Shown: positions 1 to 6,846, counted from the stretch's first letter. The stretch is DNA of 12,738 nt from JBDSZL01 sp039925145 (GCA_039925145.1 JBDSZL010000093.1:1-12738); one strand, 5' to 3'. Translations and numbers: made by a program. The notes: generated by a model not told the origin, from the sequence alone.

Positions 1-637
1 GGTCACGCGTCCGCATCGCGACGTACTGCGCGGCCGTTCCATGCTCGTGCGCAAGACGACGCCGCTGCCAATTGAGTGCGTCGCCCGCGGATTTCTCTCG
101 GGGTCGGGCTGGAAGGACTACCAGAAGACGGGAGCGGTCTGCGGCGTGTCGCTGCCGCCAGGGTTGCAGGAATCCGATCGGCTCCCCACCGCGATCTTCA
201 CGCCGGCCACCAAGGCCGAAACCGGCCACGACGAGAACATCAGCGAAGCTGAGGCGGGTACGCTCGTCGGCGATGCGATGATCGCACGGCTGCGCGAGCT
301 CACGCTCGCCATCTACGGGCGCGGCGTCGACCTGGCCGACTCGTGCGGCATCATCATCGCCGACACGAAGTTCGAGTTTGGCCTCGACGGCGACACCCTC
401 GTGCTCATCGACGAGGTCTTGACGCCTGATTCGTCGCGGTTCTGGCCCAAGAGCGACTACGTCGCAGGACGCCCGCAGCCAAGCTTCGACAAACAGTTCG
501 TCCGCGATCACCTCGAGCGGATCGGCTGGAACAAACAGCCCCCCGTGCCGTCGCTGCCCGACGATGTCGTGATGCAGACGCGCGAGAAGTACATCGAGGC
601 CTTTCGGCGGCTGACTGGCAGCGAGCTCCGCACCTGA
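1..637 (+). CDS. purC: Phosphoribosylaminoimidazole-succinocarboxamide synthase (SAICAR synthetase), 5'-truncated by the window
   Basis: PurC joins aspartate to CAIR in an ATP-dependent step of de novo purine synthesis (cytoplasm, EC 6.3.2.6). The reading frame is open from base 2, and the residues before the first internal Met (VLRGRSMLVRKT) continue the family pattern, so the gene begins left of the window and the ATG at 41 is internal. Family motifs seen are LPIECVARGFLSGSGWKDY near the left edge, then DSCGIIIADTKFEFG, and LIDEVLTPDSSRFWP, which belongs to the substrate/ATP-binding half. The C-terminus (REKYIEAFRRLTG) is the usual end of the single-domain enzyme, so only the N-terminal ATP-grasp-like portion is missing. 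The next gene is 79 bp downstream on the same strand, with a GC-rich hairpin between. The identification is strong; the true start cannot be seen. Confidence 0.95.
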   Translation, partial: VTRPHRDVLRGRSMLVRKTTPLPIECVARGFLSGSGWKDYQKTGAVCGVSLPPGLQESDRLPTAIFTPATKAETGHDENISEAEAGTLVGDAMIARLRELTLAIYGRGVDLADSCGIIIADTKFEFGLDGDTLVLIDEVLTPDSSRFWPKSDYVAGRPQPSFDKQFVRDHLERIGWNKQPPVPSLPDDVVMQTREKYIEAFRRLTGSELRT

Positions 638-660
638 TTCGTCACGCGCCGTCCTCACCC

Positions 661-679
661 CGGCGGGCCCAGCCCGCCG
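661..679 (+). repeat. GC-rich perfect hairpin between purC and the fis-like gene
   Basis: CGGCGGGC-CCA-GCCCGCCG forms a perfect 8-bp stem with a 3-nt loop, 24 bp after the purC stop. No T-tract follows, so it is not a canonical intrinsic terminator. It could slow or protect the purC 3' end, or be a remnant of a dispersed palindromic repeat. Confidence 0.5.
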
Positions 680-716
680 TCGCCCCCGCGTTCTTCCGAC
701 ACAAGGACTCCCGTTG

Positions 717-929
717 ATGATGCGTGACGACCTGGCCAGCCTGATCCAGCAGATGATCGACCGCGGCATCCTCTTCGAGGACGCTCAACGGGAATTCGAG
801 CGGACTTTTATCGCGCGGGCGCTGGCCAAGACCAACTACAACGTCTGCAAGGCGGCCAAAGTCACGGGGCTGCATCGCAACACGCTCAGCCGCAAGATGA
901 GCGCCTACAAGATCAAGAAGTCGGCCTGA
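717..929 (+). CDS. Small Fis-type helix-turn-helix DNA-binding protein
   Basis: A 70-residue protein made of one Fis/NtrC-C-terminal-type HTH (HTH_8 family). Residues 26-36 (EFERTFIARAL) match the helix that precedes the HTH in NtrC-family regulators. Residues 42-60 (NVCKAAKVTGLHRNTLSRK) are the HTH itself, with the typical LHRNTL recognition helix. There is no AAA+ or receiver domain, so it is a stand-alone DNA-binding unit, probably dimeric and nucleoid- or promoter-associated; its targets are unknown. Three start codons stand in a row (TTG 714, ATG 717, ATG 720). ATG 717 is chosen, with AGGA at 704-707 as the likely ribosome site. It lies between purC and groESL on the same strand; the groE promoter begins 28 bp after its stop. 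Calling it Fis by orthology would be too strong. Confidence 0.85.
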   Translation: MMRDDLASLIQQMIDRGILFEDAQREFERTFIARALAKTNYNVCKAAKVTGLHRNTLSRKMSAYKIKKSA

Positions 930-957
930 CCCCGGGCGCCTGACACGATCTCCCCTC

Positions 958-986
958 TTGACCTGCACTGGCAGGTTCTCTACACT
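958..986 (+). promoter_or_regulatory. Housekeeping-sigma promoter of groESL
   Basis: TTGACC (958-963), a 17-nt spacer, and TACACT (981-986) match the sigma70/SigA consensus at 5/6 and 4/6 with ideal spacing. The last base of the -10 is the first base of the CIRCE operator, so bound HrcA would block polymerase. Expected transcription start is about 992-994, giving a leader of roughly 120 nt before groES. Confidence 0.85.
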
Positions 987-1012
987 TAGCAGTCGGTCAC
1001 ATTGAGTGCTAA
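986..1012 (+). promoter_or_regulatory. CIRCE operator (HrcA binding site)
   Basis: TTAGCAGTC-N9-GAGTGCTAA matches the CIRCE consensus TTAGCACTC-N9-GAGTGCTAA in 17 of 18 arm positions; only the seventh base of the left arm differs (G for C). Spacer length is exactly 9. CIRCE is the binding site of the heat-shock repressor HrcA, whose activity depends on GroE, so groESL here is expected to be feedback-controlled. hrcA itself is not in the window. Confidence 0.95.
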
Positions 1013-1031
1013 CAGTCCAGGTGCTGGACTG
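1013..1031 (+). repeat. 8-bp hairpin in the groESL 5' leader
   Basis: CAGTCCAG-GTG-CTGGACTG is a perfect 8-bp inverted repeat with a 3-nt loop, starting one base after CIRCE and wholly inside the expected transcript. It would form a stable RNA stem about 80 nt before the groES start. Its right arm extended by one base (GACTGC, 1027-1032) is also complementary to GCAGTC (989-994) in the left arm of CIRCE. Confidence 0.7.
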
Positions 1032-1111
1032 CGAGCCTCGACCTAACAAGTTCAGCTCCGGCCGTGCCCCTCCTGTTGCGGGGCCTCGACCGTTGCGTGG
1101 AGAGGACAGCT

Positions 1112-1402
1112 ATGAACGTCAGACCACTGCACGACCGCATCATCGTTCAGCGTATCGAAGAAGAGGAACAGAGCGTCGGGGGCATCATCATCCCGGATAC
1201 CGCCAAGGAAAAGCCGCAGCAGGGCAAGGTCATTGCTGTGGGCAAGGGCCGCATCGAGAAGGACGGCAAGGTCACGCCGCTCGACGTCAAGTCCGGCGAC
1301 ACCGTGCTGTTCGGCAAGTATGCCGGCCAGGAGATCAAGGTGGAGGGCGGCGAGTACCTCATCATCCGCGAAGAAGAAGTTCTGGGCGTCATCGAGAAGT
1401 AG
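1112..1402 (+). CDS. groES: Co-chaperonin GroES (Hsp10)
   Basis: A 96-residue protein of normal family length that forms the heptameric lid of the GroEL folding chamber in the cytoplasm. It begins with the family-typical MNVRPLHDRIIVQRI. The mobile loop that contacts GroEL is at about residues 16-36 (EEEEQSVGGIIIPDTAKEKP), with the conserved GGIIIPD core. The end, GGEYLIIREEEVLGVIEK, is also canonical. The frame is open further upstream to 1064, but ATG 1112 is chosen because it has GGAGAGGA at 1099-1106 and gives the conserved N-terminus. It is first in a groES-groEL operon driven by the CIRCE-controlled promoter upstream. No key residue is missing. Confidence 0.98.
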   Translation: MNVRPLHDRIIVQRIEEEEQSVGGIIIPDTAKEKPQQGKVIAVGKGRIEKDGKVTPLDVKSGDTVLFGKYAGQEIKVEGGEYLIIREEEVLGVIEK

Positions 1403-1407
1403 CGTTC

Positions 1408-1431
1408 GCCGGCACTTGCCGGGGTGCCGGC
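1408..1431 (+). repeat. Perfect hairpin after groES (groES-groEL spacer, first element)
   Basis: GCCGGCAC-N8-GTGCCGGC is a perfect 8-bp stem starting 5 bp after the groES stop. No T-run follows, so it is unlikely to stop all transcription, and groEL still depends on the upstream promoter. It may be a dispersed REP-like palindrome or an RNA processing/attenuation element. Confidence 0.6.
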
Positions 1432-1467
1432 TACGCGGCCTCGCCGTGTGGACGGACAGTGATTGCG

Positions 1468-1484
1468 GGCGACAGGACGTCGCC
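1468..1484 (+). repeat. Perfect hairpin before groEL (groES-groEL spacer, second element)
   Basis: GGCGAC-AGGAC-GTCGCC is a perfect 6-bp stem with a 5-nt loop that ends 9 bp before the groEL ribosome site GGAG (1494-1497). Together with the hairpin at 1408-1431 it occupies much of the 102-bp groES-groEL spacer. Confidence 0.5.
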
Positions 1485-1504
1485 TCTACAGACGGAGATT
1501 CGCA

Positions 1505-3133
1505 ATGGCAAAGCAGATTATTTACGGAGAGGACTCGCGTCAGGCGATCCTCCGCGGTGTCAACGCCCTGGCCGACGCGGTGAAGGTCACGCTCGGTCCC
1601 AAGGGCCGCAATGTGGTCATCGACAAGAAGTTCGGTTCGCCGACCATCACCAAGGACGGCGTCACGGTCGCCAAAGAGATCGACCTGAAGAACGCGGTCG
1701 AGAACATGGGCGCGCAGATGGTGCGCGAAGTCGCGAGCAAGACCTCTGACACGGCTGGTGACGGCACGACGACCGCCACGGTGCTGGCGCAGGCGGTGTA
1801 CCGCGAAGGCCTGAAGATGGTCACGGCGGGCGCCAACCCGATGGAGCTCAAGCGTGGAATCGAGAAGGCCGTCGAGGCCATCATCGGCGAGCTCAAGAAG
1901 ATCTCGAAGCCTGTCAGCGGCAACATGATCGCCCAGGTCGGCACCATCTCCGCGAACAGCGACGAGACCATCGGCCGGATCATCGCTGAGGCCATGGAGA
2001 AGGTCGGTAAGGACGGCGTCATCACCGTCGAAGAAGCCAAGAGCATGGAGACGTCGCTCGACGTCGTCGAAGGCATGCAGTTCGATCGCGGCTATCTGTC
2101 CCCCTACTTCGTGACCGATCCCGAGCGCATGGAGACCGTGCTCGAGAACCCCGTCATCCTGATCCACGAGAAGAAGATCAGCTCCATGAAGGACCTGCTG
2201 CCCCTGCTCGAACAGGTGGCGCGCGGCGGCCGGCCACTCGTGATCATCGCCGAAGACGTCGACGGCGAAGCGCTCGCGACCCTGGTCGTCAACAAGCTGC
2301 GTGGCACCCTGCAGGTCGCCGCGGTCAAGGCGCCTGGCTTCGGCGATCGCCGCAAGGCCATGCTCGAGGACATCGCGATTCTCACGGGCGGCCGTGCGAT
2401 CACTGAAGACCTCGGCATCAAACTCGAGAACATCAAGCTCGAGGATCTCGGCAAGGCCAAGAAGGTCACGATCGACAAGGACAACACGACCATCGTCGAA
2501 GGCGGCGGCGTGCAGGGCGCGATCGAAGGTCGCGTGAAGCAGCTCCGCACCCAGGTGGAAGACACGACGTCCGACTACGACCGTGAGAAGCTGCAGGAGC
2601 GGCTCGCGAAGCTCGTCGGTGGCGTCGCCGTCATCAAGGTCGGTGCGGCAACTGAGACCGAGATGAAGGAGAAGAAGGCACGCGTCGAAGACGCGATGCA
2701 CGCCACCAAGGCGGCCGTGGAAGAGGGCATCGTGCCGGGAGGCGGCGTGGCGCTGCTCCGCTGCGCGAAGGCGCTCGACGGCCTGAAGCTCGAGGGCGAC
2801 CAGAAGGTCGGCGCAGACATCATCCGTCGCGCAGTCGAGGCGCCGCTCCGGTGGATCGCCACCAACGCGGGCGTCGAAGGCTCCATCGTCGTGCAGCGCG
2901 TCAAGGAATCCAAGGACGCGTCGTTCGGCTACAACGCTGCCACCGACACGTACGAGGATCTCGTCAAGGCCGGTGTCATCGACCCGAGCAAGGTCGTTCG
3001 GTCTGCGCTGCAGAACTCGTCGTCCATTGCGGCGCTCTTGCTCACCACAGAGGCCATGGTCTCCGAGATTCCTGAAGACAAGAAGGAATCCCAGGCAGGC
3101 GGCGGTCCCGGCGGCATGGGCGGGATGTACTGA
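1505..3133 (+). CDS. groEL: Chaperonin GroEL (Hsp60)
   Basis: A 542-residue cytoplasmic chaperonin subunit that forms double heptameric rings and folds proteins with GroES and ATP. The nucleotide-binding equatorial motifs LGPKGRNV (residues 30-37) and GDGTTTATVLAQA (from residue 85) are intact, as are the catalytic-type Asp in GDGTTT and the family signature AAVEEGIVPGGG at about residue 405. The C-terminus is a short Gly/Met tail, GGGPGGMGGMY, like other GroELs but ending in Tyr. ATG 1505 is chosen because it gives the standard MAKQIIYGED start and has GGAG at 1494-1497; an in-frame extension to 1463 lacks similarity to the family. It is cotranscribed with groES and followed by a strong terminator. 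It appears to be a full, functional copy. Confidence 0.99.
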   Translation: MAKQIIYGEDSRQAILRGVNALADAVKVTLGPKGRNVVIDKKFGSPTITKDGVTVAKEIDLKNAVENMGAQMVREVASKTSDTAGDGTTTATVLAQAVYREGLKMVTAGANPMELKRGIEKAVEAIIGELKKISKPVSGNMIAQVGTISANSDETIGRIIAEAMEKVGKDGVITVEEAKSMETSLDVVEGMQFDRGYLSPYFVTDPERMETVLENPVILIHEKKISSMKDLLPLLEQVARGGRPLVIIAEDVDGEALATLVVNKLRGTLQVAAVKAPGFGDRRKAMLEDIAILTGGRAITEDLGIKLENIKLEDLGKAKKVTIDKDNTTIVEGGGVQGAIEGRVKQLRTQVEDTTSDYDREKLQERLAKLVGGVAVIKVGAATETEMKEKKARVEDAMHATKAAVEEGIVPGGGVALLRCAKALDGLKLEGDQKVGADIIRRAVEAPLRWIATNAGVEGSIVVQRVKESKDASFGYNAATDTYEDLVKAGVIDPSKVVRSALQNSSSIAALLLTTEAMVSEIPEDKKESQAGGGPGGMGGMY

Positions 3134-3160
3134 CGCTCGAGTCGTCTCGCTGATACACCA

Positions 3161-3202
3161 AGGGCCCGGTTGGCTTCGTTGCCGACCGGGCCCTCTTTAT
3201 TT
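3161..3202 (+). terminator. Rho-independent terminator of groESL
   Basis: AGGGCCCGGTTGGC (3161-3174), loop TTCGTT, and GCCGACCGGGCCCT (3181-3194) form a 14-bp stem with one T-G wobble, followed by CTTTATTT. It lies 28 bp after the groEL stop. It is the clearest intrinsic terminator in the window. On the opposite strand the downstream side is not T-rich, so it should work mainly for groEL. Confidence 0.95.
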
Positions 3203-3271
3203 GCGCCGCGCGTGTGGCCGTCACGAAGAAGCCTGGCCTCTTCGACATGACACGCTGCCCTACGGGCTGAA

Positions 3272-4132
3272 TCAGTGAATCCGGAGGTCGAACCCGATCA
3301 GGACGATGATGGGCACCGCGTTGCCTTCGCGATCGCGCGCCGGCCTGAAGGTCCATTGCTTGGCAGCGGCAAGCGCGGCCTGATCCATCCCATACGTCCG
3401 GTCGAGCGACTTCAGGATGCGCACGTCTCCGACCGTCCCGTCAGCCAGCACCACGGCTTCGACGTCGATGGCGCCGACAATCTTCATGCGCATCGCGTCT
3501 GGCGTGTAGACGGGCGGAGGCTGCCGGAGTGGGACAGGCATGGTGATGCCGGCGCCTGGCCGGAAGGCACCGCCGCCAAAGCCGCCGCCCGTGCCCGGAC
3601 CGACGCCGCTCCCGGTCCCAGAGCCGATCCCCCCGCCGCGGCCTCCGCCCCCGTAGGGACTCAGCGAAACCGAACTCGTGCCACTGGCCTGCACGGCAGA
3701 GGCGTTGGTGGTGATGATCGGCGCGGTCAGTGTCGGCGCGGGTGGCGGCGGCACCGTCTGGGGGAGGGGCGTGATGGGGATTGGATCGGGCGCCTTTGTC
3801 TTTGGAATCGACAGGGCCTTCGCTGGCGCTGGCGCCGGACTGCCACCGCCGCCCCCGCCAGGGCCGGCCTGCTGCAGGAAGACCACGTGCGTCTCTGGTG
3901 TCGGCTCGGGTGTCACGGCCTGCTGGGCATGGTAGGCAAGCGCCAGGAAGGCCAGCAGCAGAAAAAAGCTGTGAAGGAGAACCGTGGCGAGCGAGGCGCC
4001 AAACGCTCGTTTGGCTCGCTTGTCCTCGGAGCCGAACATCGAGTTGCTTGCCAGCCAGCCCGACGACACGACGCCGTGCGGCGAGGGCGCGGCTTCGAGA
4101 CCGGGAGGTGTTGCTGTGGAAGATGTGTTCAT
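3272..4132 (-). CDS. TonB-family energy-transducer protein
   Basis: A 286-residue inner-membrane protein that would couple the ExbB/ExbD proton-motive machine to outer-membrane TonB-dependent receptors. Layout: cytoplasmic N-terminus of about 45 residues (longer than the few residues of E. coli TonB) with SMFGSEDKRAKR just before the membrane; one transmembrane helix at about 46-68; a Pro-rich stretch at about 74-136; a very Gly-rich linker at 161-192; and the C-terminal TonB domain at about 205-286, including GAIDVEAVVLADGTVGDVRI and AAKQWTFRPARDREG. ATG 4132 is preferred over the ATG at 4177 because a TATACT box on this strand lies at 4160-4155, between them. No exbB, exbD or receptor gene is nearby, so which receptors it serves is unknown. 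It diverges from tatA and converges with groEL. Confidence 0.9.
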   Translation of the reverse strand: MNTSSTATPPGLEAAPSPHGVVSSGWLASNSMFGSEDKRAKRAFGASLATVLLHSFFLLLAFLALAYHAQQAVTPEPTPETHVVFLQQAGPGGGGGGSPAPAPAKALSIPKTKAPDPIPITPLPQTVPPPPAPTLTAPIITTNASAVQASGTSSVSLSPYGGGGRGGGIGSGTGSGVGPGTGGGFGGGAFRPGAGITMPVPLRQPPPVYTPDAMRMKIVGAIDVEAVVLADGTVGDVRILKSLDRTYGMDQAALAAAKQWTFRPARDREGNAVPIIVLIGFDLRIH

Positions 4133-4154
4133 CGGAGCGGGCTGCGCTTCAGCC

Positions 4155-4160
4155 AGTATA
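4155..4160 (-). promoter_or_regulatory. Probable -10 box of the tonB-family gene
   Basis: TATACT on the minus strand (5/6 to TATAAT) lies 22 nt before ATG 4132. No good -35 is found at 16-18 nt upstream. No clear Shine-Dalgarno lies in the short leader. Confidence 0.45.
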
Positions 4161-4170
4161 CCGATCGAGA

Positions 4171-4190
4171 GTCTCACTTCGTTTCACTTC
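4171..4190. repeat. Tandem decamer in the tonB-tatA divergent region
   Basis: GTCTCACTTC is followed directly by GTTTCACTTC, 9 of 10 bases identical with a 10-bp period (one helical turn). It sits just upstream of the TATACT box of the tonB-family gene, where an activator or repressor could bind. This is only a pattern; no regulator is suggested. Confidence 0.35.
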
Positions 4191-4292
4191 AGTGCAAGGG
4201 AGATGCCCGATCATGGCCCCGCGACGGACGCGTCCCCGTGATGATTCAGACGCATGCTGTCTCCTTCTGGCTGCAGCGCTCTGGTACGGGTG

Positions 4293-4298
4293 TAGAAT
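4293..4298 (+). promoter_or_regulatory. Possible -10 box of tatA
   Basis: TAGAAT (5/6 to consensus) lies 36 nt before the tatA ATG. The -35 region is weak. The leader then contains a small GC-rich stem (GCCGG-CTGCA-CCGGC) and the ribosome site AGGAGA. Confidence 0.45.
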
Positions 4299-4334
4299 CA
4301 ACGCTGCGCCGGCTGCACCGGCAGGAGATAGTCA

Positions 4335-4484
4335 ATGAAACTCGGCCTTCCGGAGCTCCTCATCATTCTCGCTATCGTGATCCTGATCTTCGGGGCCAAC
4401 CGCCTCCCCGAACTGGGCCGTGGCATCGGCAAGGGCATCAAGAATTTCAAAGACGCCCACAAGGACGGCGAGAAGCAGGACTGA
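4335..4484 (+). CDS. tatA: Twin-arginine translocase subunit TatA/TatE, minimal length
   Basis: A 49-residue protein, MKLGLPELLIILAIVILIFG at the N-terminus. TatA forms the size-variable pore of the Tat pathway, which exports folded proteins carrying twin-arginine signals across the inner membrane. Seen here: a short N-terminal transmembrane helix (residues about 6-20), the conserved FG hinge (IFGANRLPELGRGIGKGIKNF) with the Pro-Glu-Leu-Gly-Arg core, an amphipathic helix, and a very short charged tail (HKDGEKQD). TatA proteins usually run 50-90 residues, so this one has almost no acidic tail. The start ATG 4335 has AGGAGA at 4323-4328. tatB and tatC are not adjacent, so it is a single-gene unit. 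It converges with rnr, with 21 bp between the stops. Confidence 0.95.
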   Translation: MKLGLPELLIILAIVILIFGANRLPELGRGIGKGIKNFKDAHKDGEKQD

Positions 4485-4505
4485 CCGGCTCGTTGCTGCC
4501 GCGTC

Positions 4506-6803
4506 TCACCTCTTTTTTTTCGTGCGCCGCGTCGCCACTTTTTTGAAGGCGCGCTCACGGCGTCCCGGCCGGGCGGTCTTGGCCTTGTCTTTCGTCTTGC
4601 GCGCTTCCCTCTTGGGTTTCGCCGCACTGCGCCGCGGTCCTCGCGCGCGTTCGGACTGACGCACCGCATCCAGAATTTCCGATAAACCTAAATCGATCTG
4701 ACGGCGCTCCATGTCGACACGGATCACCTGCACCCTCACTCGGTCGCCGAGCCGGTAGACCCTCCCGACGTTCTCGCCGCGCAGAATGTGCGCTCGCTCC
4801 TCGAAACGATAGTAGTCGTCGGCCATGGTGGAAACGTGCACCATGCCTTCGACGAAGTGCTCGACCAGTTCCAGATACAACCCGAAGGCGCTGACGCCCG
4901 TGATGTAGCCCTCGAACTCGTCGCCGACCTTGTCGGCCATGAACCGCACTTTCTTCCACTGGACGAGCTCGCGTTCGGCCTCGGCTGCCCGCCGTTCACG
5001 CTCCGACGTGTGCCGCGCGATTTCTGGCAGGTCCTCGGTAAGCTCCGCCTTCCGCTCGTCGTCGGCTCCTCGGCGGGCTTCGCGGAGCGACCGATGCACC
5101 ACGAGATCCGGGTATCGGCGGATGGGTGACGTGAAGTGGGTATAGGCGTCGGCGGCCAGCCCGAAGTGGCCCAGGTTGGCTGGGTCATATCGCGCCTTCT
5201 GCATCGTCCGGAGCATGAGAAACGCAATTGGCTTCTCTTCGGGTTTTCCCTGAATCTTCTCGACGAGCTTCTGGAAATGCCGCGGTTCGATTTCGGTATC
5301 CGCCGCGCTGAGGGAGTAGCCGAGCGTCGCGACGAACTCCTGGAAGATTTCGACCTTCATTGGGTCGGGCGCCTCGTGGATCCGGTACAGCGCCGGCATG
5401 TTCACCTTCTCGAGGTGCGCCGCGACCGTCTCGTTGGCCAGCAGCATGAACTCCTCGATCAGACGGTGGGCGACGTTGCGCTGCGAGGCCACGATGGCCT
5501 CGACGGTGCCCGCGTCGTCGAGGACAATCTCTGATTCAGGCAGGTCGAAGTCAATGGACCCGCGGCGCCGACGTCGGCTGTGGAGGATCTCGAAAAGCTC
5601 GTGCATCCGCTCGAACATGGGCACGAGATCGCGATAGCGTTCCATGAGACCGGAATCGCGATCCGTCAGGATGGCGTTCACGTCGGTATAGGTCATCCGC
5701 GCGCGGCTGTGGATCACCCCGTCGTGCAATTCATACCGCACAACCGATCCCGTCTGCCGATCGACCTCCATCAGACAGGACTGTACGAGGCGATCAACGT
5801 CGGGCCGGAGGCTGCACAGCCCGGTCGCCAGCTCGGAGGGAAACATATGGACGGCGCGCTCTGGAAAGTACACAGACGTGCCGCGCTCGTAGGCGTCGCG
5901 GTCGAGGGCGCTGCCTTCGGCGACGTAGTGCGCCACGTCGGCAATATGCACGCCTAACCAGAAGTTGCCGTTCGGGCGCCGATCGATCGAAATCGCGTCG
6001 TCGAAGTCCCTGGCGTGTTCGCCATCGATGGTGACCGTCGGCCACTGCCGGAAGTCGGTGCGTCCCTGGAGGTCGCGCTCTCTGACGTGCTGACCCAGCT
6101 TGCTCGCCTCCGCGACTGCGTCGGCGGAATGTTCATCCGGCAGGCCGTACTTACGGATGATCACCATCGTATCGACGCCCGGTGCGTCGAGTGAGCCCAG
6201 CACCTCCACGATCCGTCCCAGGGCTGGCTGCGTCGCCGTGGGCCACTCGACGATTTGCGCCGTGACCATGTCGCCGGCCACCGCTCCGCCTGCGTGATCC
6301 GCCGGAATCTGCATATCGATCACAAGGCGCCGATCGAACGGCACCAGGTATCCACGCCGCTGCGGATCGAGCTCGAACCGCCCGACTACACGCTGTGCCC
6401 CCCGTTCGAGGATCCGGACGATGCGTCCCTCGGCCCGGTCGGCATCCCGTCTGTGCTCGACGCGCACGACCACGCGATCGCCATGGATCGCCTGGTTGAG
6501 ATTGCTGCCCGCGATAAAGATGCTCGACGGCTCGCCATCGCCAGGCGACTCCGGTTCGACGAAGGCAAAGCCGCGTGGATTGGTCGAGACGCGGCCGACG
6601 ATGAGGTTCATGCGGTCGGGGAGCCCGAAGCGGTGCCCTCGAATCTCGATGAGCGCGCCTGCCCCCACGAGCGACTTGAGGTGTCGCTTGAACGTCACGC
6701 GTCCTTCGCGTGGGATGCGTAGCGTTTGGAGAAGTTCTTTAACGGTGGCGGGGTGATCGATTCGATCGCGAATCAATCGGAGGACGTCCTGTTCGGAGTG
6801 CAT
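4506..6803 (-). CDS. rnr: Ribonuclease R (3'-5' exoribonuclease)
   Basis: A 765-residue RNase II/RNB-superfamily enzyme (EC 3.1.13.1) that degrades structured RNA and takes part in mRNA and rRNA quality control in the cytoplasm. Domains in order: winged-helix N-terminus (about 1-60, LRLIRDRIDHPATVKELLQTL); two cold-shock domains (about 65-200, with NPRGFAFV); the catalytic RNB domain with TIDGEHARDFDDAI, giving metal-binding Asp260, Asp266, Asp268 and Asp269; an S1 domain at about 626-709 (GYITGVSAFGLYLEL); and a Lys/Arg-rich tail at 710-765. The presence of the winged helix and basic tail favours RNase R over RNase II. ATG 6803 has no Shine-Dalgarno, but TAGACT lies exactly 6 nt upstream, suggesting a leaderless message. 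The last codons run over A6 and A8 tracts. Confidence 0.97.
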   Translation of the reverse strand: MHSEQDVLRLIRDRIDHPATVKELLQTLRIPREGRVTFKRHLKSLVGAGALIEIRGHRFGLPDRMNLIVGRVSTNPRGFAFVEPESPGDGEPSSIFIAGSNLNQAIHGDRVVVRVEHRRDADRAEGRIVRILERGAQRVVGRFELDPQRRGYLVPFDRRLVIDMQIPADHAGGAVAGDMVTAQIVEWPTATQPALGRIVEVLGSLDAPGVDTMVIIRKYGLPDEHSADAVAEASKLGQHVRERDLQGRTDFRQWPTVTIDGEHARDFDDAISIDRRPNGNFWLGVHIADVAHYVAEGSALDRDAYERGTSVYFPERAVHMFPSELATGLCSLRPDVDRLVQSCLMEVDRQTGSVVRYELHDGVIHSRARMTYTDVNAILTDRDSGLMERYRDLVPMFERMHELFEILHSRRRRRGSIDFDLPESEIVLDDAGTVEAIVASQRNVAHRLIEEFMLLANETVAAHLEKVNMPALYRIHEAPDPMKVEIFQEFVATLGYSLSAADTEIEPRHFQKLVEKIQGKPEEKPIAFLMLRTMQKARYDPANLGHFGLAADAYTHFTSPIRRYPDLVVHRSLREARRGADDERKAELTEDLPEIARHTSERERRAAEAERELVQWKKVRFMADKVGDEFEGYITGVSAFGLYLELVEHFVEGMVHVSTMADDYYRFEERAHILRGENVGRVYRLGDRVRVQVIRVDMERRQIDLGLSEILDAVRQSERARGPRRSAAKPKREARKTKDKAKTARPGRRERAFKKVATRRTKKKR

Positions 6804-6809
6804 GAATCC

Positions 6810-6815
6810 AGTCTA
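6810..6815 (-). promoter_or_regulatory. Probable -10 box giving a leaderless rnr transcript
   Basis: TAGACT on the minus strand (4/6 to TATAAT) ends 6 nt before ATG 6803, so transcription would start at or next to the start codon. The upstream -35 is poor (TGACGC at a 19-nt spacing). No ribosome site precedes the ATG. Confidence 0.45.
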
Positions 6816-6846
6816 GTGGCGCGAAGAGATATTCGCGTCAGCAATG

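Noticed and set aside
661..679. Hairpin after purC as an intrinsic terminator
   Set aside because: The stem is perfect, but no T-tract follows; kept only as an inverted repeat.
1052..2701. A 549-codon open frame on the minus strand opposite groES-groEL
   Set aside because: It is antisense to two certain, highly conserved genes, and its Leu/Asp/His/Arg-rich composition is the usual mirror of GC-rich coding DNA. No domain is recognisable.
4133..4177. A longer tonB-family start at ATG 4177
   Set aside because: It lies upstream of the TATACT box, adds residues without family resemblance, and ATG 4132 fits the promoter position better.
3275..4546. A 423-codon plus-strand frame opposite the tonB-family gene
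   Set aside because: It overlaps a clear TonB protein and tatA, is Arg/Gly/Ala-rich and resembles no family.
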